A stretch of 56,243 bases of DNA from Eggerthellaceae bacterium (lineage in GTDB: Bacteria > Actinomycetota > Coriobacteriia > Coriobacteriales > Eggerthellaceae), in contig JAUNGO010000006.1 in the NCBI GenBank assembly GCA_030524475.1, positions 1 to 56,243 of the forward strand, in the 5' to 3' direction. Below are positions 34,290 through 42,786 of the stretch, piece by piece (the first letter of the stretch is position 1; every line of letters begins with the position of its first letter). The translations under genes were made by a program, and so were the position numbers. The notes beneath the pieces are model-generated. The model was not told the origin of the DNA. It made no database searches and saw only the letters and a list, made by a program, of their open reading frames with translations.

Positions 34290-36059
34290 ATGAACGCAAT
34301 GTTGGTTTTGCTCGTTGCGATCGTCGTCCTCGTGCTGGGCTACGTGCTCTACGGCGGATGGCTCGCAAAGCAGTGGGGCGTGGACAAAGACCGCGTCACC
34401 CCTGCACACGAGATGGAAGACGGCGTGGACTACGTTCCCGCGCCGCCGTACGTGGTGCTGGGCCACCACTTCTCGTCGATTGCCGGTGCCGGCCCCATCA
34501 ACGGCCCCATTCAGGCCGCGATTTTCGGTTGGGTGCCCGTGCTTTTGTGGGTGCTCATCGGCGGCATCTTCTTCGGCGCCATGCACGACTTCGGCGCGTT
34601 GTTCGCGTCGCTGCGCCACAAGGGCCAGACGCTCGCGCTGATCATTCGCGACAACATCGACGACACGGCGAAGAAGCTGTTCTGCATCTTCGCGTACCTC
34701 ACGCTGATCCTGGTGGTCGCGGCGTTCGCCTCCATCGTGGCGGGCACGTTCGCCGTGTCCCCCGTGCCGACCGACGACCCCGCGAAGGCGGCGGTGGTTA
34801 CCAACACCAACCTGGCGAACCAGCGCACGGCCATGATCTCGCTGTTGTTCATCGCGGTGGCGGTCGTTTGGGGTCTGGTGACGAAGGGCCGCAAGATTCC
34901 CGCCGCCCTGAACGTGGTGTGCGCCATCGTGGTTATCGTTGCGGTGGTTGCCATCGGGTACAACTTCCCCGTGATCGCGCTTGACAACACGGCGTGGATG
35001 ATCATCGTGGGCATCTACATCCTGCTGGCGTCGGTGGCGCCCGTGTGGATTTTGCTGCAGCCGCGCGACTACCTGTCGAGCTACCTGCTCTACGGCATGA
35101 TCGCGCTGGCGCTCATCGGCATCATCGGCTCGGGCATTCTGGGCGCGTCTTCGAGCCTGGACATCCCCGCGTTCGCCGGCTTTGACGCCACTTCGCTCAA
35201 GGGCGACAGCAAGGTTGCCACGACGGGTTATCTGTTCCCCGCGCTGTTCATCACCATTGCGTGCGGCGCCATTTCGGGCTTCCACAGCCTGGTGGCGTCG
35301 GGCACCACGTCTAAGCAGCTCGACCGCGAAGGTCAGGCGCAGCCTATCGCCTACGGCGGCATGCTGCTGGAGTGCCTGGTGGCGGTCATCTCGCTGTGCG
35401 CCGTGGCGTTCGTGTTCTCGAGCTACATGGACGGCACCTACGCCTCGCCGACGCAGGTGTTCGCGGGCGGCCTTTCGCAGATGCTGGCCGTGATCCCCGG
35501 CCTTGAGGGCGTGGAGTCCATCGCGTACTCGCTGCTGATCTTGGCGGTGTCGGTGTTCTGCCTGACCTCGCTCGACACGGCGACGCGCCTGGGCCGCTAT
35601 ATGTTCCAGGAGCTCTTCACGCCGAAGGGCGTGGAGCCCGGCAACGTGACGGGCTGGCGCAAGGTCATCACCAACCCGTGGGTTGCCACCGTCATCACGG
35701 TTGCCCTCGGCGTTGGCCTGGGCATGACGGGCTATCAGCTGGTGTGGCCGCTGTTCGGCGCGGCGAACCAGCTGCTGGCGGCGCTCGGCTTGCTGGCGGT
35801 GTGCGCGTGGTTGGGCAACGCTGGTCGCAACAACAAGATGTTCTACTTCCCGATGGCGTTCATGCTGCTGGTCACGCTGTGCTCGCTGGCGCTGACGGTG
35901 CAGAGCAAGGTTGTGGCGGTTATCGGCGGCGCAATTACGCTGGCGAACGTGTTGCAGCTGGTCATTGCGCTGTTGCTTATCGTGCTGGCCATCATTTTGG
36001 CCGTGAAGGGCGTGAAGGTGATCTTCGGCAAGAAGAAGGAGCCTGCCGCTCAGGCGTAA
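34290..36059 (+). CDS. cstA: Carbon starvation protein CstA (peptide/pyruvate transporter family)
   Basis: 589 residues from the ATG after CAAGGAAGGATCGATT; the frame stays open to 34203 but family start and ribosome site favour 34290. About 15 membrane helices. GHHFSSIAGAGPINGPIQAA is the CstA N-terminal signature, with FHSLVASGTTSKQL and TSLDTATRLGRYMFQE further on. Known CstA proteins import peptides or pyruvate during starvation; which one applies here is unknown. A strong terminator follows. Confidence 0.93.
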   Translation: MNAMLVLLVAIVVLVLGYVLYGGWLAKQWGVDKDRVTPAHEMEDGVDYVPAPPYVVLGHHFSSIAGAGPINGPIQAAIFGWVPVLLWVLIGGIFFGAMHDFGALFASLRHKGQTLALIIRDNIDDTAKKLFCIFAYLTLILVVAAFASIVAGTFAVSPVPTDDPAKAAVVTNTNLANQRTAMISLLFIAVAVVWGLVTKGRKIPAALNVVCAIVVIVAVVAIGYNFPVIALDNTAWMIIVGIYILLASVAPVWILLQPRDYLSSYLLYGMIALALIGIIGSGILGASSSLDIPAFAGFDATSLKGDSKVATTGYLFPALFITIACGAISGFHSLVASGTTSKQLDREGQAQPIAYGGMLLECLVAVISLCAVAFVFSSYMDGTYASPTQVFAGGLSQMLAVIPGLEGVESIAYSLLILAVSVFCLTSLDTATRLGRYMFQELFTPKGVEPGNVTGWRKVITNPWVATVITVALGVGLGMTGYQLVWPLFGAANQLLAALGLLAVCAWLGNAGRNNKMFYFPMAFMLLVTLCSLALTVQSKVVAVIGGAITLANVLQLVIALLLIVLAIILAVKGVKVIFGKKKEPAAQA

Positions 36060-36083
36060 GCGTACTGACTGTGCTTGGATAGC

Positions 36084-36123
36084 AAAGGGGGCTTCCGCAG
36101 ACGACCTGCGGAAGCCCCCTTTT
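36084..36123 (+). terminator. Terminator of cstA
   Basis: 17-base arms (36084-36100 and about 36107-36123; AAAGGGGGCTTCCGCAG and complement) with a short loop, then more T residues. Confidence 0.9.
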
Positions 36124-36179
36124 TTTGGTGCAGCGAAACGGGAGGGGTGAACGCGCAAGCGCGTCCGGGCGGCTGCCTA

Positions 36180-36202
36180 AAAACTGCCCACTGGGCAGTT
36201 TT
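36180..36202 (-). terminator. Terminator, probably of tRNA-Leu transcript
   Basis: Arms AAAACTGCCC and GGGCAGTTTT with a 3-base loop; T-runs flank on both strands. It lies 90 bases downstream of tRNA-Leu in the tRNA's direction. Confidence 0.65.
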
Positions 36203-36291
36203 CTTAACGGCGTCCGACCTCACGGTTCGAATCCCCTGAGAGCGGCGTTGTGTTGTATGGGTTTCGTTGTTGGGAGATTTCCAAAAATGAA

Positions 36292-36375
36292 TGGTGCCCG
36301 GGGTGGGATTCGAACCCACACACCTTTCGGCATCGGTTTTTGAGACCGACGTGTCTGCCGTTCCACCACCCGGGC
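36292..36375 (-). tRNA. tRNA-Leu (anticodon CAA)
   Basis: The reverse strand folds as a class II tRNA: acceptor GCCCGGG pairs with CCCGGGC, discriminator A and an encoded CCA end. The anticodon loop CTCAAAA gives CAA (reads UUG), a variable arm of leucine type is present, and the T arm has GGGTTCGAATCCC. 84 bases including CCA. Confidence 0.93.
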
Positions 36376-36428
36376 GCACCGTCGAATTATAGCGGAATGC
36401 GCCCGCCTCGCGCAAGAACGAGTAAAAC

Positions 36429-36670
36429 GCCATTTTCGATACGAAATGTGCAATCCATAAGAGTCGGCCTCGAAAAAACCCACGAAATGTGCAATTTGCA
36501 TACCAAAACGCGTTGGTTCGCATCGTGCGCACGCTTTCTTGACGCCGTTTTCCCAGGTCGCGGAAAGACATGGAGCTCGAATGCAGCGTAATGGGTTCTG
36601 GTAATTGCACATAAGGCGCACTTTTTTGAATGACGATGTGCTCGATTGCACATTTCGCGTCGAAAACGGC
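36429..36670. repeat. MITE-like element with 26-bp terminal inverted repeats
   Basis: Left end 36429-36454 and right end 36645-36670 are inverted copies with three mismatches in 26; the shared core is CGAAATGTGCAAT. A further direct copy ACGAAATGTGCAAT lies at 36482-36495 and another AATTGCACAT at 36603-36612. No ORF inside is credible. It occupies most of the gap between tRNA-Leu and the LytTR gene. Confidence 0.6.
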
Positions 36671-36904
36671 GCGAAGGCTCGTGTGCTCCAAAGGCGGCTT
36701 CGGAAAGGGTCGGGGTTTCGAGGACCTACGTCGCGGCTCGCTCCCGCGCGGCGCCGGCTTGGCGTGGCGCGCTTCGGACATGCGCGGCAAACGGCTGCCA
36801 AATGGCATCAAGCGGGCGATTTTTCGCTGCGAGCGGTAATTTTTGGTTGTGTTTTCTGCCGAAAAACACTCCACACTTTTCTGCTGAATGTCGGTGAACG
36901 GTAG

Positions 36905-36920
36905 TATAGTGCACTATAAT
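36905..36920 (+). promoter_or_regulatory. Palindromic -10 region of LytTR regulator gene
   Basis: TATAGTGCACTATA (36905-36918) is a perfect palindrome overlapping a TATAAT -10 at 36915-36920, 45 bases before the start; a dimeric regulator, perhaps the gene's own product, could bind there. Confidence 0.5.
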
Positions 36921-36964
36921 GTTTAGCTGTATTAGTTCGTGCAATTACGTGTTTGGAGGCAACC

Positions 36965-37678
36965 GTGCTCAAGGCAATCATCGTTGACGACGAAGCGCCT
37001 GCGCGCTCAGAGCTACGCTTCCTTCTGGATGAGGTCGGTCAAGTTGACGTGGTCGCCGAGGCGGCCAGCGTGCGCGAGGCCATTGAGAAGCTGAAAGAAT
37101 ATCCCTGCGACGTCATGTTCCTCGACGTGAACATGCCCGAGGCCACGGGCTTGCAATTGGCCGAGGCGTTGCAGCACTTGAAATTCCCGCCCGCCGTGGT
37201 GTTCGTGACCGCCTACAGCGAGCATGCGCTGGACGCGTTCAAGGTCAACGCCATCGACTACCTGGTGAAACCTGTCGAAACCGAGCGCTTGGCGCAGGCC
37301 ATCACGCGCGTGCGCGAGCAGGTGTCGCTGCATATGCAGGCGCAGAAGTCCGAGCGCATTCCCGTGGAAAAGGGCGGCAAGAAAATCCTCATCGGCATCG
37401 ACAAGATTCGCTTCGTCATGGCTCGCGACGACTATGCGTATCTGCAAACCGACACCGACCGCTACTTCTCCACGGTAAGCCTGGCCCAACTGGAGAAGCG
37501 CCTCGACGGGCACGGGTTCTTCCGCGTGCACCGTGGTTATCTGGTGAACCTGTCGATGGTCGAGGAAATCGAGTCGGTTTCGGGCGGCACGCTGCTGCTT
37601 ACGCTCAACGGCGTGGAGGAGAAGATCCCCGTAAGCCGCCGTCGCGTGTCGGCGCTGAAGAAGGCGCTGGGGCTTTAA
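36965..37678 (+). CDS. LytTR-family response regulator
   Basis: 237 residues from a GTG with GGAGG five bases upstream; an in-frame TTG at 36953 overlaps that ribosome site. A receiver domain (1-120) has the acidic pair DD at 8-9, phospho-acceptor Asp54 in MFLDVNMPE and the conserved Lys in DYLVKPVE. A LytTR DNA-binding domain follows (about 135-237; FFRVHRGYLVNLSMVEEIE). No sensor kinase gene is adjacent, so its signal partner is elsewhere. Members usually control envelope or uptake genes, for example pyruvate/peptide transport; proximity to cstA is suggestive only. Confidence 0.9.
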   Translation: MLKAIIVDDEAPARSELRFLLDEVGQVDVVAEAASVREAIEKLKEYPCDVMFLDVNMPEATGLQLAEALQHLKFPPAVVFVTAYSEHALDAFKVNAIDYLVKPVETERLAQAITRVREQVSLHMQAQKSERIPVEKGGKKILIGIDKIRFVMARDDYAYLQTDTDRYFSTVSLAQLEKRLDGHGFFRVHRGYLVNLSMVEEIESVSGGTLLLTLNGVEEKIPVSRRRVSALKKALGL

Positions 37679-37679
37679 G

Positions 37680-37709
37680 GTTTCGCTTGCCCTGACGGGA
37701 CAAGCGAAA
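37680..37709 (+). repeat. Short dispersed palindrome, copy 2
   Basis: GTTTCGCTTGCCCT, short centre, then GGGACAAGCGAAA; followed by ATCGACGCTGCGCGGG, which matches the left end of the MITE-like element at 12587. It directly follows the LytTR stop. Confidence 0.6.
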
Positions 37710-37761
37710 TTGATCGACGCTGCGCGGGCTTGGCGCGCCCAGCGTGTGATAATTTGCAACC

Positions 37762-37794
37762 AACGAAGGCGACCTGCGGGTCGCCTTCGTTTTT
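37762..37794 (+). terminator. Terminator of LytTR regulator gene
   Basis: AACGAAGGCGACC, TGC loop region, GGTCGCCTTCGTT, then a T-run. Confidence 0.85.
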
Positions 37795-37995
37795 CCTCCC
37801 GAAGTTTCTCTCCTCCTACATTCACATAACCGCCACACGGCGGGCCGGAAAATAGCCCCCATGCAGGCTGTTTGCTAAAATGGGTCAAATTCCATAATCG
37901 GCCTCGACAGCCTTGCGTATCATTTTTCGCGTCAAGGCGGGTGAAGCGCACCTTTGCGAGCGTGCGGCAACAAGGCCCGGGAGAAGAAGGAACTT

Positions 37996-39882
37996 ATGAT
38001 CTCTGGAGAGATTGAGAAGCTCTACCCGTCAGCGAAAACGCTGGTGAAAGAGTGCGTGGCAAGCCGCATCTTCGCGAAAGACGCTACGCTGTACGGTTTT
38101 TCCGAGCAGGCGCAGGCGTGTGCCGAGAACTTTATGGGCTGGGCCGATTTGGCCAGCCACCCGCAATGTGACGTGGCGGCGCTGCAGGCGTTTGCCGATC
38201 AGGTGGTGGCGGACGGCCTCGACACGGTCATTCTGGTGGGGCAAGGCGGCTCCACACAGGCTCCCATGACCATGACCAAGTACAACAAGCAAGACAGCAA
38301 CCGCGTGAAGTTCCGCACGCTCGATTCCGACTCGCCCGTGCGCGTGCGCGAGCTTTTGGCGTCGTGCGACCCGGCGTCCACGCTGGTGGTCATCTCGTCG
38401 AAAAGCGGCGGCACCATCGAGCCGCGCTTGCTGCTGTGCGCGCTGCGCGAGGCGTTTGCCGAGGTCATCAGCGAAGACGAGTTGCGTTCCCACCTGGTTG
38501 CCATTACTGACCCCGGCTCCGACTTGGAGAAGCAGGCGCGCGAGGAAGGCTGGCGCGCGGTGTTCTCCGGCGAGCCCACGGTGGGCGGGCGCTTCTCGGC
38601 GCTGTCGGTGTTCGGTCTGCTTCCGGCGGCGCTTGCGGGTATCGACCTTGACGCGCTGCTTGAGCACGCGCGCGAGGCCGAGCGCCAGTGCAGCGAGGAC
38701 GCCATCGACAACCCCGCCATCAACCTGGCGGCGTTCCTGTACGACAACTACTGCGCGGGTCGCAACAAGTTCTCGTTCCTCACGCCGAAGCGCGGGCGCG
38801 TGCTGGGCTTGTGGATCGAGCAGCTGGTGGCCGAGTCGGTGGGCAAGGAAGGCCAGGGCATCCTGCCGAACATCGAGATCGACTCGCTGCTTTTGACCGA
38901 CGACCCGGGCGACCGCAGCGTTATCATGTACCTCACGAAAACCGATCTGTGGGACGAGCGCCGCAACTTCGAGATGAGCCTCGCCTACATCGACCCCTCG
39001 ATTCCGCGCCAGAACTATCGTATCGACTCGGTGGAAGAGCTCGCCGAGCACTTCATCATGTGGGAGTACGCCATCGCCATGTGCGGCTACCTCATGAAGG
39101 TGTGCCCGTTCGACCAGCCCGACGTGGCGTCGGCGAAGGCGGCGGTGCTCGGCATTCTGCGCGACGGGCAGCCTGCGCCCGACTACGAAGAGGTGTTCAC
39201 CGACATGGTGAACATGGGCACGGTCGAGGTGCGCCAGGCGCCGGCGTTCGAGGGCTGCGAGGACGTGCGCTCCACGCTGTACGCGCTGCTGTCGTCGGTG
39301 CAGTCGGGCGACTTCTTCGCGCTGAACGCGTTTCTGCCGTTCACGGGCGAAGGCCGACGCGAGGCGCTGGAAGCCATTCGCCACGGCGTTGCGGAGGCGT
39401 TCGGCGTGGTGTCATGTTTGGAAGTGGGGCCGCGCTACTTGCACTCCACGGGGCAGCTGCAAAAAGGCGGGCCGAACTGCGGCGTGTTCTTGATCCTGTC
39501 GGCCGACGAGTTGAAGGACATCCCGCTGCCGCGCGAGGCCGAGTCGCTCGGCGCGCTGGCGAAGGCTCAGGCGTCGGGTGATTTGCTGACGCTGGCGGGT
39601 CGCGGACGCCGGTGCGTGCATTTGCACCTGCCCGACAACTCGGGCGTGACGCTGCGTATGCTCGCGCGCTTGATCGACGAGACGATTGCCGAGATCCTGA
39701 GCGACCGTGCGCTGGCTGAGGCGGCCGCGCGCGAAGAGGACGAGGCGGTTGAGGCTGCGAACGCCGAGGCTGCGAACGCCGAAGCGGGCGAGCGTGTGGA
39801 GGCTGCGGAGGTTGTGGAAGACGTTGTGGCCGCGGAGGCGATTGGCGTCGAAGCCGCGGCGGGGGCGGTTGCCGAAAGCTAG
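37996..39882 (+). CDS. pgi: Glucose-6-phosphate isomerase-type protein with acidic tail
   Basis: 628 residues from the ATG after GAGAAGAAGGAACTT. VILVGQGGSTQAP, VVISSKSGGTIEP and VGGRFSALSVFGLLPAAL are SIS/PGI motifs (sugar-phosphate binding), and the order matches the isomerase half of the transaldolase-PGI fusion family. It would interconvert glucose 6-phosphate and fructose 6-phosphate. The last 55 residues are an Ala/Glu/Val-rich low-complexity tail (EAANAEAANAEAG and similar), absent from typical PGIs. No transaldolase part is present. Confidence 0.8.
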   Translation: MISGEIEKLYPSAKTLVKECVASRIFAKDATLYGFSEQAQACAENFMGWADLASHPQCDVAALQAFADQVVADGLDTVILVGQGGSTQAPMTMTKYNKQDSNRVKFRTLDSDSPVRVRELLASCDPASTLVVISSKSGGTIEPRLLLCALREAFAEVISEDELRSHLVAITDPGSDLEKQAREEGWRAVFSGEPTVGGRFSALSVFGLLPAALAGIDLDALLEHAREAERQCSEDAIDNPAINLAAFLYDNYCAGRNKFSFLTPKRGRVLGLWIEQLVAESVGKEGQGILPNIEIDSLLLTDDPGDRSVIMYLTKTDLWDERRNFEMSLAYIDPSIPRQNYRIDSVEELAEHFIMWEYAIAMCGYLMKVCPFDQPDVASAKAAVLGILRDGQPAPDYEEVFTDMVNMGTVEVRQAPAFEGCEDVRSTLYALLSSVQSGDFFALNAFLPFTGEGRREALEAIRHGVAEAFGVVSCLEVGPRYLHSTGQLQKGGPNCGVFLILSADELKDIPLPREAESLGALAKAQASGDLLTLAGRGRRCVHLHLPDNSGVTLRMLARLIDETIAEILSDRALAEAAAREEDEAVEAANAEAANAEAGERVEAAEVVEDVVAAEAIGVEAAAGAVAES

Positions 39883-39984
39883 CCAGACGCCAACGGCTTC
39901 AGGTTCTTTCGCGCAGACGCGAACACATGATGCGTGCGACGAGCAAGGCGTGCTTGTCGCACGTTCGTTTTCGGGGGAGAGGCT

Positions 39985-42603
39985 ATGATCGAGGCGCTCG
40001 ACATACACGTGCAAGGCATCGTGCAAGGGGTGGGTTTCCGCCCCTTTGTCTATCGCATGGCAAAAAAATACCTGATCAACGGCTGGGTTTTGAACGCAAC
40101 CGACGGCGTGCACATCCACGCCGAGGGCGAGGGGAAGCTGCTCGACGAGTTTGTCTTGGAGTTGTCGGACAACGCGCCCGCTGCGGCCCAAGTCGAGCAA
40201 ATCGAGCTTGCGGAAGTGCCGCTGGAAGGGTTCGACACGTTCGAGATTCGCTTCTCGGACGCGGCGGAGGTCGAGCAGACCACGCTCGTGTCGCCCGACT
40301 TGGCAACGTGCGACGACTGCCTAAGCGAGCTGTTCAACCCCAACGACCGTCGGTTCCGCTACCCCTTCATCAACTGCACGAACTGCGGGCCGCGCTTCAC
40401 CATCATCGAGGGGCTGCCCTACGACCGCGCGAAAACGTCGATGCGCGCGTTTGAGATGTGCCCGCGCTGCGCCGCCGAGTACGCCGACCCGCTCGACCGC
40501 CGATTCCACGCGCAACCCGACGCGTGCTTCGAGTGTGGGCCCGTGGTTTCGTTTGCCCTGGCGGGGCAAACGAAACCGAGATTTATTTACGGGCGTACGC
40601 GGGAGGAGTCGGACGCTATCTTTGCGCGGGCGGTTGAGGTGCTGCGTGCGGGCGGCATTGTGGCGGTGAAGGGGCTCGGCGGGTTTCATTTGGTGTGCGA
40701 CGCGAACAACGCCGAGGCGGTGGCGAAGCTGCGCGCGCGGAAGCGTCGCGAGGGCAAGGCGTTCGCGGTGATGATGGCGAATGCCGACGACGTGCGCGCG
40801 GTGTGCGCGGTGAACGAAGTCGAGGAGGCGGTGCTCTCGGGCGCTCAGCGGCCGATCGTGCTGCTGCGCAAGCGCGCAGGCGTCGAGCTGGCGCCGCAAC
40901 TGGCCGACGGGTTGAGCGAGCTCGGCGTCATGCTGCCGTACACGCCCGTGCAGCATTTGCTAATGCACGACTTCTGCGCTGCCGTTGCCGCCGGCGATGC
41001 GGGCAGCGCGGACAGCGCGGATGGCCAGCGGCGTCGGAAGGGCGACACCGTGCCGCCGATGCTCGTGATGACCTCGGGGAACTTGCACGACGAGCCCATC
41101 GTGACGAGCGATGCGGAGGCCTACGAGAAGCTTGGCGACGTCGCCGACGCGTTTTTGGGGAACAACCGAGAGATTCTCACGCGCTTCGACGACTCGGTGG
41201 TGCGCGTGGTTAGCGCGGGAACCGCCGGCTATGCGGTGCAGTTTATTCGGAGAGCGAGGGGTTATGCGCCGGTTCCGCTTGTCGTTCCGTTCGTTGCTGA
41301 CGCAACGAACGGACAGCTCGACGCTGCGACGCCGCCATGCACCGAACCTTGCGGCTCCAAGTCCTCCTCGCCTACCGAAGTAGGCTTCGTCGGGCTTTCC
41401 CCGCAATCTTCGGCACCTGGTGACGCCTCGCTGACGTTACGAACGACCAGTGACGTTCCTTTCGATTCCGTGTCGCCCGTCATCTTCGCCACGGGGCCTG
41501 AGCAGAAAAACACGTTCACCTTGGCTCGGGAGGGCGAGGCGTTCGTCTCGCAGCATATCGGCGACATGGAGAACGCGGAAACCTACGACGCGTGGCTGGC
41601 CGCGAAGGCGCGCTTCGAGGCGTTGTTCGAGCTTACGCCCACGGCGGTGGCGTGCGACAAGCACCCCGAGTACCTTACCTCCAAATGGGCGCATGACCAG
41701 GCGCTTCCCGTGACCGAGGTACAGCACCACCATGCGCATATTGCATCGGCGATGGCGGAAAACGGGTTGCGCGGCCCTGTGTGCGGCATCGCGTTCGACG
41801 GCACGGGTTTCGGTGAGGACGGTGCCATCTGGGGCGGCGAGGTGCTGTTGGCGAACCTGCAGACGTTCGAGCGCTTCGCCAACTTCGCCTATGTGCCCAT
41901 GCCGGGGGGTGCTGCGGCCGTCAAGAACCCGCTGCGCATGGCGTACGGCGTGCTGTGGGCGTTCGACCTGCTGGAACATCCCGGCGTGCAGGCGGCGCTC
42001 GATGCGCTGGGCGCGCAGGCGGGTATCTGCGACGCGATGATCGAGCAGGGGCTCAACACGCCGATGACGTCGTCGGTCGGGCGCCTGTTCGACGCCGCCA
42101 GCGCCCTGCTCGGCGTGTGCACCAAGCCGAGCTACGAAGGCGAGGGCGCTTGTTTGCTCGAAGCCTTATGTTCCGTCGTTGCTGACGCCCCCGAATCCGA
42201 CGACGCCTCCGCGCGCGAGCGCTACGCCGTTGCCGTCGTGAAAAACGCGGCGAGCGAGACCAGCACGGCGCAGGACACCTCGGTGCTGCTGTTCGACGCC
42301 GCGCCCACGTTCCGCGCCCTGCTCGACGATCTGGCGGCAGACGTGCCCAAACCCGTTATCGCGCGCCGCTTCCACGACGCGATCGTCGGGGCCGTCGTGC
42401 AAACGGCCGAGTTGGTGCGCGCGCTGTACGACATAAACACGGTGGTGCTGTCGGGCGGCGTGTTCATGAACCGCTACGTGATCGAGCACGCGCTGGCGGC
42501 GCTTGAGGCCGCAGGTTTCACGGCGGCTATCAATCGCGACCTGCCGCCCAACGACGGGTGCATCTCTTACGGTCAAGCTGTGGTAGCATGGGCGGCTCGC
42601 TAA
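39985..42603 (+). CDS. hypF: Hydrogenase maturation carbamoyltransferase HypF
   Basis: 872 residues from the ATG after GGGGGAGAGGCT. An acylphosphatase domain (1-90; GIVQGVGFRPFVYR), two zinc-finger-like Cys clusters (about 105-185; CDDC, CTNCG, CPRC, CFECG), a YrdC-like domain (about 195-400; AVKGLGGFHLVCDA) and a Kae1-like C-terminal domain (about 495-872; EVQHHHAHIASAMAENGL) are in order. It makes the CN ligand precursor for [NiFe] hydrogenase from carbamoyl phosphate, with HypE. Two repeat-derived segments lie in frame (40545-40577 and 41272-41455), the second adding about 60 residues between YrdC and Kae1 parts. hypC and hypD lie 11 kb away. Confidence 0.93.
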   Translation: MIEALDIHVQGIVQGVGFRPFVYRMAKKYLINGWVLNATDGVHIHAEGEGKLLDEFVLELSDNAPAAAQVEQIELAEVPLEGFDTFEIRFSDAAEVEQTTLVSPDLATCDDCLSELFNPNDRRFRYPFINCTNCGPRFTIIEGLPYDRAKTSMRAFEMCPRCAAEYADPLDRRFHAQPDACFECGPVVSFALAGQTKPRFIYGRTREESDAIFARAVEVLRAGGIVAVKGLGGFHLVCDANNAEAVAKLRARKRREGKAFAVMMANADDVRAVCAVNEVEEAVLSGAQRPIVLLRKRAGVELAPQLADGLSELGVMLPYTPVQHLLMHDFCAAVAAGDAGSADSADGQRRRKGDTVPPMLVMTSGNLHDEPIVTSDAEAYEKLGDVADAFLGNNREILTRFDDSVVRVVSAGTAGYAVQFIRRARGYAPVPLVVPFVADATNGQLDAATPPCTEPCGSKSSSPTEVGFVGLSPQSSAPGDASLTLRTTSDVPFDSVSPVIFATGPEQKNTFTLAREGEAFVSQHIGDMENAETYDAWLAAKARFEALFELTPTAVACDKHPEYLTSKWAHDQALPVTEVQHHHAHIASAMAENGLRGPVCGIAFDGTGFGEDGAIWGGEVLLANLQTFERFANFAYVPMPGGAAAVKNPLRMAYGVLWAFDLLEHPGVQAALDALGAQAGICDAMIEQGLNTPMTSSVGRLFDAASALLGVCTKPSYEGEGACLLEALCSVVADAPESDDASARERYAVAVVKNAASETSTAQDTSVLLFDAAPTFRALLDDLAADVPKPVIARRFHDAIVGAVVQTAELVRALYDINTVVLSGGVFMNRYVIEHALAALEAAGFTAAINRDLPPNDGCISYGQAVVAWAAR
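40545..40577 (+). repeat. Short dispersed palindrome, copy 3, inside hypF
   Basis: Perfect 14-base arms GGTTTCGTTTGCCC (40545-40558) and GGGCAAACGAAACC (40564-40577). Translated in frame as VSFALAGQTKP in the linker after the second zinc finger. Confidence 0.65.
41272..41455 (+). repeat. MITE-like element, copy 2, in frame in hypF
   Basis: Starts near CCGCTTGTCG, contains a CGTTCGTTGC/GCAACGAACG hairpin and AGCTCGACGCTGCG, and ends CGCTGACGTTACGAACGACC then AGTGACG. These termini match the intergenic copy at 12587-12727. The frame stays open across it. Confidence 0.6.
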
Positions 42604-42786
42604 TAGTCTTCGCGGCAAAGTATGAGGGTGCTCGGCTTTGAAGAAAATATCCGGCAAACACCCTTCCTGTCATCTCAATTGTTGTTTTGCACAACTGCGA
42701 CTCAAGAGCATTGGACTTTTAGTTCCACACTGCCTCTTGTCGCAGCTGCATAATGGGAAGAGGAGATTGAGAAGCAAGGTGATCGA

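Noticed and set aside
34272..36158. 628-codon minus-strand frame opposite cstA
   Set aside because: Composition (Arg/His/Gln runs) is typical of an antisense shadow; cstA on the plus strand is unambiguous.
36209..36245. tRNA-like fragment with GGTTCGAATCC on the plus strand
   Set aside because: The T-stem does not pair properly and no acceptor or anticodon arm can be drawn; probably chance or a very decayed remnant.
36050..36874. 274-codon minus-strand frame across tRNA-Leu
   Set aside because: It runs through the tRNA, the cstA terminator and the inverted-repeat element, with no ribosome site or coherent domain.
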